Source of the DNA: Nesterenkonia ebinurensis
GTDB lineage: Bacteria; Actinomycetota; Actinomycetes; Actinomycetales; Micrococcaceae
DNA length: 64,000 nt
NCBI RefSeq assembly: GCF_008711175.1
Contig: NZ_VWNF01000041.1
Span: 186,001-250,000, forward strand
Direction of reading: 5' to 3'
Part shown: one piece after another, positions 42,982 through 51,902 of the stretch
How the letters are laid out: each line of letters starts with the position of its first letter
How positions within the stretch are numbered: the first letter of the stretch is position 1
The notes under the pieces: generated by a model
What the model was told of the DNA's origin: nothing
Databases searched by the model: none
Seen by the model: only the letters and a program-made list of their open reading frames with translations
Translations under genes and position numbers: made by a program

Positions 42982-45117
42982 TTACTCCGCCCAGTCGGGG
43001 GTCTCCTTGGCAACCCGGGTGAGCACATCGTAGGTGGCCACGATCTCGTCATTCTGGTTGTGCAGCACGGTGTCCCAGCGCACCTCGCCGTAGTCGTCGG
43101 TCTCCCGCGGGGTGATCTGCTTGGCGGTCAACGTGACTCGGATCGAGTCGCCGTAGGTGACCGGGGTGAGGAAGCTGAGGTTCTCCAGCCCGGTATTGGC
43201 CAGCACCGGGCCCGGGGCCGGCTCCACGAACAGCCCGGCGGCCCAGGAGACCAGCAGGTAGCCGTGGGCCACTCGCCGCGGGAAGAACGGGTTGGCGGTG
43301 GCCGCCTCTTCATTGGTGTGGGCATAGAACGTATCCCCGGTGGACTCGGCAAAGGCCTCAATGTCCTCCAGACGTACCTCGCGCAGCCCGGAGACGAACT
43401 GATCACCGATCCGCAGCTCAGACAGCGGCTTGCGGAAGGGGTGGACCGCCTCACCGGAGGCCACCTTTTCAGGGGTGGCGGTATTGGCCTTCGCACCACG
43501 GTGCCAAACCCCGGTCACCCCGGTGAGCAGGTCAGGGGTGCCCTGAACTGCGGTGCGCTGCATATAGTGCTTGACCCCACGCATCCCGCCGAGCTCCTCG
43601 CCGCCGCCGGCCCGGCCTGGGCCGCCGTGCACCAGAGCGGGAAGCGGAGAGCCGTGCCCGGTGGAGGTCTTGGCATCGTCGCGATCCAGCAGGTGCACCC
43701 GGCCGTGGTGAGAGCCGATCCCGCGGACAAACTCCCCGGCAATCTCCGGGTCATGGGTAGCCACTGTGGCCACCAGGGAGCCGCCACCCAGGGCAGCCAG
43801 GGCCACGGCGTCGTCGATATCTGTGTAGCCCAGAACGGAGGTCACCGGCCCGAAAGCCTCCACCTGATGCACCTCAGGAGTGCGAGGCAGACTGAACTTC
43901 AGCGTGGTGACCGGGAAGAAGGCACCGAGCTCGGCATCAGCACCCCCAGTGCCTGCCTCAGGCCCGCCGAAGCAGACCTCCCCACCAGCCTCGATGAGCC
44001 GCTGGACTGCGGAGGCCACCTCTTCCTGCTGGTCCTTGGAGGCCAACGCACCCACGGTGGTGGCCGGATCGCGCGGGTCGCCCAGCACCGCACGGGACTC
44101 CACCCGGGCGCGCAGGGCCTCCACCACCGCATCCACATGCTCACTGGGCACAATGGTGCGGCGGATCGCGGTGCACTTCTGGCCGGCCTTGACAGTCATC
44201 TCCTGCACCACGGCCTTGACGAAGGCCGCGAACTCCTCAGTTCCGGGTGCGGCGTCGGGGCCCAGGATCGCCGCATTGAGTGAGTCGGTCTCAGCGGTGA
44301 ACCGCACGCCTTCCTGCTGCACATTCTGATGCGAGCGCAGCAGTTGAGCGGTGCCCGCCGAACCGGTGAAGGCCACATGGTCGCGGTAGTCCAAGTGGTC
44401 CAGCAGGTCCCGGGCAGAGCCGGAGATCAGCTGCAGGGAACCGGCCGGCAGCAATCCGGAATCCAGCATCAGCCGCACACAGGCCTCAGTGACGTAGGCG
44501 GTCTGACTGGCAGGCTTCACAATGGTGGGCACCCCGGCGATGAAGCTGGGCGCGAACTTCTCCAACATGCCCCAGACCGGGAAGTTGAAGGCATTGATCT
44601 GGACCGCCACCCCGGTCAGCCGGGTGTAGACGTGCTCGCCGATGAAGCTGCCGTCCCGGGAGAGCTGTTCGACTTGCCCATCGATGATGACGTTGGAGTT
44701 GGGCAGTTCCTTGCGTCCCTTGGATGAGTAGGCGAACAGGGTGCCGATCCCGCCGTCGACATCGATGAGATGATCCTTGCGAGTGGCTCCGGTCTTGTCC
44801 GAGAGCTCGTAGAGCGGCTCTTTGTTCTCACCCAGGTGAAGGGCCAGCTTCTTCAGGATCAGGGCCCGCTGGTGGAAGGTCAGTTCACCCAGCCCGGCCT
44901 GACCCACCGTACGGGCGTAGTCCACCGCAGCAGCGGCATCCAGGCCGTCAGTGGAGATCCGGCAGACCAACTCCCCGGTGGCGGCGTCGTTGATTTCAGA
45001 GACCCTCTGTGGATTTTCCGGAGTCCACCAGGAATCCGCAATGAAGCTGGGCAGGATGGCCTCGGGGCTGTGCGGGCTGGTCTTCGAAGTGCTTGCGGCG
45101 GGGGTTTCGACGGTCAT
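42982..45117 (-). CDS. paaZ: Bifunctional oxepin-CoA hydrolase / 3-oxo-5,6-dehydrosuberyl-CoA semialdehyde dehydrogenase
   Basis: 711 residues. N-terminal aldehyde dehydrogenase domain (about 1-530) with nucleophile Cys in [16 protein letters not shown] and C-terminal MaoC hotdog hydratase (about 545-690) with [18 protein letters not shown] and [19 protein letters not shown]. It opens the oxepin ring and oxidises the aldehyde. Divergent from the E1alpha-E2-paaJFH operon with a PaaR operator in between; converges with the TRAP unit 10 bp away. Confidence 0.97.
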   Translation of the reverse strand: MTVETPAASTSKTSPHSPEAILPSFIADSWWTPENPQRVSEINDAATGELVCRISTDGLDAAAAVDYARTVGQAGLGELTFHQRALILKKLALHLGENKEPLYELSDKTGATRKDHLIDVDGGIGTLFAYSSKGRKELPNSNVIIDGQVEQLSRDGSFIGEHVYTRLTGVAVQINAFNFPVWGMLEKFAPSFIAGVPTIVKPASQTAYVTEACVRLMLDSGLLPAGSLQLISGSARDLLDHLDYRDHVAFTGSAGTAQLLRSHQNVQQEGVRFTAETDSLNAAILGPDAAPGTEEFAAFVKAVVQEMTVKAGQKCTAIRRTIVPSEHVDAVVEALRARVESRAVLGDPRDPATTVGALASKDQQEEVASAVQRLIEAGGEVCFGGPEAGTGGADAELGAFFPVTTLKFSLPRTPEVHQVEAFGPVTSVLGYTDIDDAVALAALGGGSLVATVATHDPEIAGEFVRGIGSHHGRVHLLDRDDAKTSTGHGSPLPALVHGGPGRAGGGEELGGMRGVKHYMQRTAVQGTPDLLTGVTGVWHRGAKANTATPEKVASGEAVHPFRKPLSELRIGDQFVSGLREVRLEDIEAFAESTGDTFYAHTNEEAATANPFFPRRVAHGYLLVSWAAGLFVEPAPGPVLANTGLENLSFLTPVTYGDSIRVTLTAKQITPRETDDYGEVRWDTVLHNQNDEIVATYDVLTRVAKETPDWAE

Positions 45118-45170
45118 TCGGCGTCCTCAATTCCACGTGCTGAAGGCTGGCTTCTCGGTAACACAACACG

Positions 45171-45192
45171 TTACCGACCAATCGGTCAGTAT
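45171..45192. promoter_or_regulatory. PaaR operator in the divergent paaZ / E1alpha promoter
   Basis: TTACCGACC-AATC-GGTCAGTAT, an almost perfect inverted repeat matching the other three sites. It lies 54 bp before paaZ and 76 bp before E1alpha, so it can control both directions. Confidence 0.84.
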
Positions 45193-45206
45193 TTACGATA
45201 CACTAG

Positions 45207-45222
45207 CGTGACAGGTATCACA
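45207..45222. promoter_or_regulatory. CRP/GlxR-like site in the paaZ / E1alpha promoter
   Basis: CGTGA-CAGGTA-TCACA, one mismatch from the consensus. Relative to paaZ it lies upstream of the PaaR operator with 36-bp start-to-start spacing, close to the 38 bp in the paaI promoter. Confidence 0.55.
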
Positions 45223-45267
45223 CAATGACGTGCGCCCAGTTAAGCGCCCATCGAAGAGAGGGGGATC

Positions 45268-46497
45268 ATGGACGATCCCATCACCAGCCCGGAGCAGGGT
45301 CACCAGAAGGCCGAGCAGGCTTCCCGGATCCTCGAGACCAGCAGAACCTTCGGCATCTCCCCGGAACAGTACATGCTGCCGGCCCAGCAGCAGATCCGCA
45401 TGCTGGACCCGGACGGCAGCCTGGTTCCCGAGGACCAGCAGGGCACCGGCCCCGGGCACGAATACCCGATCCCGGAGGATGATGTGCTGCTAAAGGCTTA
45501 CACCACCCTTGTGGCCGGCCGCCGCATCAATGATCAGAACTACGCCCTAGTCCGGCAGGGCCGGATGGCTGTCTACCCCTCCTCGCACGGCCAGGAAGCC
45601 TGCCAGGTGGGCGCCGCGCTGTGCCTGGGTGAGGGCGACTGGATGTTCCCCACCTACCGAGACTCAGTGGCAGTGATCTCTCGCGGAGTGGACCCGCTGG
45701 ACGTGATGGTCTCCTTCCGCGGGGACTGGCACTGCGGCTACGATCCCAAGGTCTACCGGGTGGGAGCGATGTCCACCCCGCTGACCACCCAGCTGCTGCA
45801 CGCGGTCGGTGTGGCCCATGCCGCCAAGCTGCGCGGTGAGGACACTGTGGTGCTTGCCATGTGCGGCGACGGGGCCACTTCCGAGGGCGATTTCCACGAG
45901 GCGCTGAACTTCGCCGCAGTCTTCGAGGTGCCGGTGGTGTTCTTTGTGCAGAACAACGGCTATGCCATCTCGGTGCCGCTGTCCAATCAGTCCGCCGCAC
46001 CCTCCCTGGCGCATAAGGCCATCGGCTATGGGCTCGCCGGGGAGCAGGTGGACGGCAATGACATGGTGGCCGTGCTGGCCACCCTGCGCCGGGCAGTGCA
46101 CCTTGCCCGGGAGAACTCCATGCCGCTGCTGCTGGAAGCCGTCACCTACCGGATGCAGGCCCACACCAACGCCGATGATGAGACCCGCTACCGCGACCGG
46201 GAGGAAGTGGAGCAGTGGAAGCGCAAGGATCCGCTGCTGCGCATGCAGAAGTTCCTCACCGCCAAGGGGCTGCTGGACGAGGCCGCCGAGACCCAGATCG
46301 CCGCAGCCGCCGAGGAGGTGGCCGCCTCACTGCGCCAGGCGATGTCTGCCGAGCCGGAGGAGGATCCACTCGAGATCTTCGATCACGTCTACACCGAACC
46401 CACTGCCCAGCTTTCTGCTCAGCGTGCACAGTTGGCCGATGAGCTGGACAGAGCCCATGGAGAAGCTTGGGCCGGCACCGAGGAGGGCACCCGCTGA
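45268..46497 (+). CDS. 2-oxoacid dehydrogenase E1 alpha subunit
   Basis: 409 residues, ThDP-binding: GDGATSEGDFHEALNFAAVF (GDG...N motif ending QNNGYAIS) and YPSSHGQEACQVGAALCL. Sequence type fits branched-chain 2-oxoacid dehydrogenase (BkdA) or pyruvate dehydrogenase-like E1alpha. It starts after GAGAGGGGG at a PaaR-marked divergent promoter, heading an operon that also carries paaJ, paaF and paaH. BCAA keto acids or phenylpyruvate/arylpyruvate are the candidate substrates. Confidence 0.9.
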   Translation: MDDPITSPEQGHQKAEQASRILETSRTFGISPEQYMLPAQQQIRMLDPDGSLVPEDQQGTGPGHEYPIPEDDVLLKAYTTLVAGRRINDQNYALVRQGRMAVYPSSHGQEACQVGAALCLGEGDWMFPTYRDSVAVISRGVDPLDVMVSFRGDWHCGYDPKVYRVGAMSTPLTTQLLHAVGVAHAAKLRGEDTVVLAMCGDGATSEGDFHEALNFAAVFEVPVVFFVQNNGYAISVPLSNQSAAPSLAHKAIGYGLAGEQVDGNDMVAVLATLRRAVHLARENSMPLLLEAVTYRMQAHTNADDETRYRDREEVEQWKRKDPLLRMQKFLTAKGLLDEAAETQIAAAAEEVAASLRQAMSAEPEEDPLEIFDHVYTEPTAQLSAQRAQLADELDRAHGEAWAGTEEGTR

Positions 46498-47543
46498 TGA
46501 GCACCGCGACAGCAACGGAAACCACCACCTTCGCCTCCGCCCTGAACACCGCGATGTCTGACGCCATGGAGGCAGATGACTCCGTGGTGGTCTTCGGCGA
46601 GGACGTCGGCACCCTGGGCGGGGTCTTCCGGATCACCGACGGGCTGACCAAACGCTTCGGGGAGAACCGCTGCTTCGACACCCCGCTGGCCGAGTCCGGA
46701 ATCGCCGGAACTGCGGTGGGCATGGCCATCAACGGGATGCGCCCGGTGATCGAGATGCAGTTCGACGCCTTCGCCTACCCGGCCCTGGAACAGGTCTTCA
46801 GCCATATCGCCAAGATGGCCAACCGCACCCGGGGACGGGTCCGCCTGCCGATCGTCATCCGCATTCCCTACGGCGGTGGAGTGGGCGGGGTGGAGCACCA
46901 CTGCGACTCCTCCGAGGCCTACTACGCCCACACCGCCGGACTGAAGGTCTTCACCCCAGCCACCGTGGCCGATGCTTACCTGATGCTGCGCGAGGCCATT
47001 GACACCGAGGATCCGGTGGTGTTCTTCGAGCCTAAGAAGCTCTACTGGTCCAAGGCCGGCGAGGACCTCTCCGCGCTGCGCCAGCAGTACGAATCCTCTG
47101 CGGACACCGCCGAAGCCGACAGTCCGCGGGTGGGACCCACCGGCAATGCCAAGGTGGTCCGTGAGGGCACCGATGTCTCGATCATCAGCTACGGACCCTC
47201 GGTCTCCACTGTGCTGAAGGCTGCTGAGGCCGCCGCTGAGGACGGGATCTCCGCCGAGGTGCTGGACCTGCGTTCCGTGGTGCCCTTCGATGAGGAGGCC
47301 CTGGTGACCACGGTGGAGAAGACCGGCCGCGCCGTGGTGGTGGCCGAGGCTCAGGGCTTCGTCTCAGTGGCCAGTGAGATCACCGCCCGGATCCAGGAGC
47401 GCTGCTTCCATTCCCTTGCCTCCCCGGTGCTTCGGGTCACCGGCTTCGACATCCCCTATCCGGCACCGAAGCTGGAGGAGCACCACCTACCGGATGTGGA
47501 GCGGATCCTCGATACCCTCGACGAACTCCAGTGGGAGGACTGA
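46497..47543 (+). CDS. 2-oxoacid dehydrogenase E1 beta subunit
   Basis: 348 residues, transketolase-like: VVVFGEDVGTLGGVFRITDGL, DTPLAESGIAGTAVGMAINGMRPV in parts, FDAFAYPALEQVFSHIAKM, GGGVGGVEHHCDSSEAYYAHT and the C-terminal VTGFDIPYPAPKLE. Forms the alpha2-beta2 E1 with the preceding gene (TGATG overlap). Confidence 0.93.
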   Translation: MSTATATETTTFASALNTAMSDAMEADDSVVVFGEDVGTLGGVFRITDGLTKRFGENRCFDTPLAESGIAGTAVGMAINGMRPVIEMQFDAFAYPALEQVFSHIAKMANRTRGRVRLPIVIRIPYGGGVGGVEHHCDSSEAYYAHTAGLKVFTPATVADAYLMLREAIDTEDPVVFFEPKKLYWSKAGEDLSALRQQYESSADTAEADSPRVGPTGNAKVVREGTDVSIISYGPSVSTVLKAAEAAAEDGISAEVLDLRSVVPFDEEALVTTVEKTGRAVVVAEAQGFVSVASEITARIQERCFHSLASPVLRVTGFDIPYPAPKLEEHHLPDVERILDTLDELQWED

Positions 47544-47545
47544 GC

Positions 47546-48994
47546 ATGACCACTTTCAATCTGCCCGATCTGGGCGAGGGCCTCACCGAGGCCGTGCTGC
47601 TGAACTGGCTGGTGGCCGAGGGCGACCCCGTGGAGGTGGATCAGCCCATCGCTGAGGTGGAGACCGCCAAGTCTGCCATCGAGGTGCCCTGCCCCTACGC
47701 CGGGCTGGTGCAGACCCTGCACGGTGAGGTCGGAGAGACTCTCGAGGTGGACAAACCGCTGATCACGGTCACCACAGGGGACGACGACGCACCCTCAGCT
47801 GCCGCTGACGAAGACGCAGGTGCCTTGTCCTACCGTGAGGAAGAGCGCGCAGGCACCGCCGCGCCTGAGGAAGCTGGATCGGAAGGCTCCGGGAACGTGC
47901 TGATCGGTTACGGCACCTCAGCATCCAGCAACGGACGACGCCGCCGCCGCAAACGGCAGGTGCCCACGCAGGCCGCACCGGGCGAGACTGCCCCGGGCGA
48001 GCCCCAGCTGGTGGAGGCCACCCCTACTCAGACTCCAGCCGTGGAGGCCACACCCTCCGGTTCGGCCAAGGCTCCCCGGGTCTCCTCTCCCCTGGTGCGC
48101 AAACTGGCCCGGGAGCAGGGCGTGGCCCTGGATTCGCTGCCCGGCAGTGGGCCGGACGGGCTGATCATGCGCCAGGATGTGCTCACTGCCGCTGGCGCTT
48201 CCACCGACGGGGTGGCCGGCTCTCCAAGCGAGCCTGTCGCAGCCCAGGCCGCAGGGACGTCGTCATCGGTTGATCCCGACCCGACCACAGGGTTGGCGGT
48301 GCGTGATCAGACCCCGGTGACCGGGATCCGCAAGGCGATCGCCACCAAGCTTTCGCAGTCACGGGCCGAGATCCCGGAGGCCACCGTCTGGCAGGACATC
48401 GATGTCACCGCGCTGCTGGATCTCCGCACCCAGCTGAAGGCCTCGGATCAGGGGGCGCCCTCGGTGCTGGCGTTCCTCTCCCGGTTCGTGATCGCCGGGC
48501 TGCAGCGCCACCCTGAGCTGAACTCCCGGATCGACTCCGATGGGACTGGTGAGACCATCACCCAGTTCCAAGGGGTGAACCTGGGCTTCGCCGCACAGAC
48601 CCCTAAGGGACTGCTGGTTCCGGTGCTGCGTCACGCGGAGCAGCACTCCGCCCGGGCGCTGCATACCGAGATTCGTCGGCTGGCTGAGGCTGGCCGGGAA
48701 GGCACACTTTCCGGCAAGGAGCTCTCCGGCGGCACGTTCACGGTGAACAACTATGGGGTCTTCGGCTCCGACGGAGCCACCCCCATCATCAACCATCCGG
48801 AGGCCGCGATCCTGGGCATCGGCCGCATTATGGACCGGCCTTGGGCGGTGGACGGTCAGCTTGCTGTGCGCAAGGTGACCACTCTGACCCTGGCCTTTGA
48901 CCACCGGGTATGCGACGGTGGTTCCGCCGGCGGGTTCCTCAACTATGTGGCCACCTGCATGGAGAACCCCGGAACGGCCCTGGCTGACCTCTGA
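47546..48994 (+). CDS. Dihydrolipoamide acyltransferase E2 of 2-oxoacid dehydrogenase complex
   Basis: 482 residues: one N-terminal lipoyl domain with lipoyl-Lys in VETAKSAIEVP, an RRRRKR-containing linker (GYGTSASSNG), a peripheral-subunit-binding domain (SSPLVRKLAREQGVALDSLPG, read in parts) and a catalytic core ending FDHRVCDGGSAGGF. The HRxCDG end and linker fit branched-chain-type E2. GGGAGG precedes the ATG. No E3 gene is nearby, so E3 must come from elsewhere. Confidence 0.94.
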   Translation: MTTFNLPDLGEGLTEAVLLNWLVAEGDPVEVDQPIAEVETAKSAIEVPCPYAGLVQTLHGEVGETLEVDKPLITVTTGDDDAPSAAADEDAGALSYREEERAGTAAPEEAGSEGSGNVLIGYGTSASSNGRRRRRKRQVPTQAAPGETAPGEPQLVEATPTQTPAVEATPSGSAKAPRVSSPLVRKLAREQGVALDSLPGSGPDGLIMRQDVLTAAGASTDGVAGSPSEPVAAQAAGTSSSVDPDPTTGLAVRDQTPVTGIRKAIATKLSQSRAEIPEATVWQDIDVTALLDLRTQLKASDQGAPSVLAFLSRFVIAGLQRHPELNSRIDSDGTGETITQFQGVNLGFAAQTPKGLLVPVLRHAEQHSARALHTEIRRLAEAGREGTLSGKELSGGTFTVNNYGVFGSDGATPIINHPEAAILGIGRIMDRPWAVDGQLAVRKVTTLTLAFDHRVCDGGSAGGFLNYVATCMENPGTALADL

Positions 48995-49028
48995 CCCTGT
49001 CTATCTCAATCACTAAGGAGAACGTTCC

Positions 49029-50231
49029 GTGTCTCAACCTGCTTTTCTCCTCGAAGGCACCCGCACTCCGGTGGGCCGCTACGGTGGCGCGCTGTCCTCG
49101 GTGCGTCCGGATGATCTGGCCGCCCTGGTGATCCGCCGGGTGGTGGAGGAGTCCGGGGTGCCCTCAGCCGAAGTGGATGAGGTGATATTCGGCAACGCCA
49201 ACGGTGCTGGGGAAGAGAACCGGAACGTGGCCCGGATGGCCTGGCTGCTGGCCGGGTTCGAGAACACTGTTCCGGGGATCACGGTCAACCGGCTGTGCGC
49301 CTCCGGAATGTCTGCTATCGCACAGGCCCATCACATGATTGCCGCCGGTGCGGCTGATCTGGTGGTGGCCGGCGGGGTGGAGTCGATGTCCCGGGCACCC
49401 TGGGTGATGGCCAAGCCGGAGAAGCCCTTCGCCCGGCCCGGTGAGGTGGTGGATACCTCCATCGGCTGGCGGTTCGTCAACCCGAAGCACTTAGAGCACC
49501 GGGGCCGGACCTTCTCCATGCCGGAGACCGCCGAGGAGGTGGCCCGGGTGGATGGGATCACCCGGGAGGATGCCGATGCTTTTGCTCTGGCCTCTCAGCA
49601 GCGCACTGCTGCAGCGATCGAGGCCGGCCGGCTGGTCCGGGAGATCACCCCGGTGGAGGTGACCGGACGCAAGGGCCAGGTCACAGTGGTGGACACTGAT
49701 GAGGGTCCCCGCCCCGGGACCACACTGGAGGCGCTGGCTGGTCTGCGCCCAGTAGTCAAGGGCGGTTCGGTGGTCACCGCGGGAAACTCCTCAACCCTGA
49801 ACGACGGCGCCTCCGCGGTGATCGTGGCCTCCGAGCGTGCCGTGGAGCGTTACGGTCTGACACCCCGGGCCCGGGTGGTGGGCTCAGCGGCTGCCGGGGT
49901 GCCCCCGGAGATTATGGGCATCGGTCCGGTGCCGGCCACCCAGAAGGTGCTCGAGCGCACCGGCTGGTCGCTGGACGATGTGGAAGCCGTGGAGCTCAAC
50001 GAGGCCTTCGCCACCCAGTCCTTGGCCAGCATCCGCAGGCTCGGCCTGGATCCGGAGATCGTCAACCCTGACGGCGGGGCGATCGCCCTGGGCCACCCGC
50101 TGGGCTCCTCCGGCTCACGGATCGTGCTGACCCTGCTGCGCCGGCTGGAGGATGACAATCTGACCCGCGGCCTGGCCACCCTATGCATCGGGGTGGGTCA
50201 GGGCCAGGCGATGCTGATCGAGAAGGTGTGA
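49029..50231 (+). CDS. paaJ: 3-oxoadipyl-CoA / 3-oxo-5,6-dehydrosuberyl-CoA thiolase
   Basis: 400 residues; Cys nucleophile in VNRLCASGMSAI, His in IALGHPLGSSGSRI and Cys in LCIGVGQGQAML. The N-terminus LLEGTRTPVGRYGGALSSVRPDDLAA fits the PcaF/PaaJ group. GTG start after AAGGAG. In the paa setting it cleaves the 3-oxoacyl-CoA intermediates to acetyl-CoA and succinyl-CoA. Confidence 0.93.
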   Translation: MSQPAFLLEGTRTPVGRYGGALSSVRPDDLAALVIRRVVEESGVPSAEVDEVIFGNANGAGEENRNVARMAWLLAGFENTVPGITVNRLCASGMSAIAQAHHMIAAGAADLVVAGGVESMSRAPWVMAKPEKPFARPGEVVDTSIGWRFVNPKHLEHRGRTFSMPETAEEVARVDGITREDADAFALASQQRTAAAIEAGRLVREITPVEVTGRKGQVTVVDTDEGPRPGTTLEALAGLRPVVKGGSVVTAGNSSTLNDGASAVIVASERAVERYGLTPRARVVGSAAAGVPPEIMGIGPVPATQKVLERTGWSLDDVEAVELNEAFATQSLASIRRLGLDPEIVNPDGGAIALGHPLGSSGSRIVLTLLRRLEDDNLTRGLATLCIGVGQGQAMLIEKV

Positions 50232-50239
50232 GCAGCCTG

Positions 50240-51052
50240 ATGACAACACACACCGGGCCCATCAACCCTGACGAATTCACCACCCTACGCATCACTGAGT
50301 CTGAGGACCGGGTTCTCGCCCAGCTGGACCGGCCTGAGGTGCGCAACGCGATTGATGCGATCATGATCGCTGAGCTGCATAATCTCTGCGGCTACCTGGA
50401 GGAGCACCCGAAGATCCTCATCCTTACCGGCACAGTCGTCGAAAGCGATGGAGCCGACGGCAAGGGCATCTTCGCCTCAGGGGCTGATATCGGCCAGCTT
50501 CGTGAACGGCGGCGGGCCGATGCGCTGCGCGGGATCAACTCAACCGCCTTCGACCGGCTGGCCAAGCTGCCGATGCCGGTGATTGCCGCGGTCGACGGCT
50601 ACGCCCTGGGCGGAGGCGCTGAGCTTGCCTGGGCGGCCGATTTCCGGGTAGCCACCACCCGGGTGAAGGTGGGCCAGCCGGAGACCAATCTGGGCATCAT
50701 CCCTGCCGCCGGGGCCCTGTGGCGGCTCAAGGAGCTAGCCGGGGAATCCATCGCCAAGGAGCTGCTGCTCACCGGGAGGATCCTCAGCGCCCAGGAGGCA
50801 CTGGAGCACGGCCTGGTCACCTCGGTGCATGAGCCCGGGGAGCTGCTTCAGGCCGCGGAGGCCCTGGCTGACCGGATCGCTGCCCAGGACCCGCTGGCGG
50901 TACAGGTGGCCAAACGGGTCTTCGCCATGCCCCGGGAGGCCCATCCGCATGTGGATGACCTGGCCCAGGCCATCCTGTTTGAGTCTCAGGCCAAGTTCGA
51001 CCGGATGCAGGCCTTCCTCGACCGCAAGAAGACCAAGGAGAAGAATGACTGA
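50240..51052 (+). CDS. paaF: Enoyl-CoA hydratase, phenylacetate pathway
   Basis: 270-residue crotonase. Both catalytic Glu positions are kept (GGGAELAWA and QPETNLGIIPA), with oxyanion motifs IFASGADIGQL and DGYALGGGAE, so it should hydrate 2,3-dehydroadipyl-CoA. ATG 50240 is just after the paaJ stop; it overlaps paaH by 8 bp. Confidence 0.9.
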   Translation: MTTHTGPINPDEFTTLRITESEDRVLAQLDRPEVRNAIDAIMIAELHNLCGYLEEHPKILILTGTVVESDGADGKGIFASGADIGQLRERRRADALRGINSTAFDRLAKLPMPVIAAVDGYALGGGAELAWAADFRVATTRVKVGQPETNLGIIPAAGALWRLKELAGESIAKELLLTGRILSAQEALEHGLVTSVHEPGELLQAAEALADRIAAQDPLAVQVAKRVFAMPREAHPHVDDLAQAILFESQAKFDRMQAFLDRKKTKEKND

Positions 51053-51902
51053 GACAGTGCCATCCCGCATCGGTGTGCTCGGCGGCGGCCGGATGGGCGC
51101 GGGCATCGCCCATGCCTTCCTGGTCTCCGGGGCTCAGCAGGTCACCGTGGTGGAGATCAACGACGACGCCGCGGCAGCAGCTGCCGAGCGGGTCACCTCG
51201 GATCTGGCCGCCAGCCTGGACCGGGGGAAGATCACCGGGCCGCTGGAGGACTGGACCGCTAAGCTCGCAATCTCCACCGACTACAGCGTCTTCGCCGACT
51301 GCCAGCTGGTGGTCGAAGCGGTGCCGGAGAAGTGGGAGATCAAGGTCGCCTCCCTGCAGAAGGCTGAAGCCGCGCTGGGCGCTGATGCCTGGCTGGCCAC
51401 CAATACTTCCTCCATATCAGTCACCCAGCTGGGTGAGCAGTTGGAGCGTCCGGGGCGGTTCTGCGGTCTGCACTTCTTCAACCCGGTGCCAGCCTCGAAG
51501 CTGGTGGAGGTGGTGCTGGCTGCCCAGACCTCCAGCGAACTGGAGGGCCTGGCCCGGACCTGGGTGCTGGGGCTGGACAAGACCCCGGTGGTGGTCAAGG
51601 ACGCCCCGGGCTTCGCCTCCTCCCGGCTGGGTGTGGCCATCGGCCTGGAGGCCATCCGCATGGTGGAGGAGGGTGTGGCCTCAGCCCAGGACATCGATAA
51701 CGCCATGGTGCTGGGCTATAAGTTCCCCATCGGCCCGCTGGCGCTGACTGACATTGTGGGCCTGGATGTGCGCTTAGGGATCGCCGAGTACCTTCACTCC
51801 ACCCTGGGTGAGCGATTCGAGCCCCCGCAGCTGATGCGCGATATGGTCGCCCGCGGGGAGCTGGGCCGAAAGACCGGCAAGGGCTTCTACACCTACGATT
51901 GA
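51045..51902 (+). CDS. paaH: 3-hydroxyadipyl-CoA dehydrogenase
   Basis: 285 residues, 3-hydroxyacyl-CoA dehydrogenase: Rossmann motif IGVLGGGRMGAGIAHAF, catalytic His in GRFCGLHFFNPVPASKLVEV and C-terminal PIGPLALTDIVGLDVRLGI. Oxidises 3-hydroxyadipyl-CoA to 3-oxoadipyl-CoA. ATG 51045 chosen because the Rossmann fold starts at once. Ends 10 bp inside the 3' end of the convergent monooxygenase gene. Confidence 0.95.
   Translation: MTETVPSRIGVLGGGRMGAGIAHAFLVSGAQQVTVVEINDDAAAAAAERVTSDLAASLDRGKITGPLEDWTAKLAISTDYSVFADCQLVVEAVPEKWEIKVASLQKAEAALGADAWLATNTSSISVTQLGEQLERPGRFCGLHFFNPVPASKLVEVVLAAQTSSELEGLARTWVLGLDKTPVVVKDAPGFASSRLGVAIGLEAIRMVEEGVASAQDIDNAMVLGYKFPIGPLALTDIVGLDVRLGIAEYLHSTLGERFEPPQLMRDMVARGELGRKTGKGFYTYD

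Noticed and set aside
42745-44283. 512-codon open frame on the plus strand
   Set aside because: It is antisense to paaZ, has His/Gly/Gln-rich translation without motifs, and is explained by the high-GC codon pattern of paaZ.
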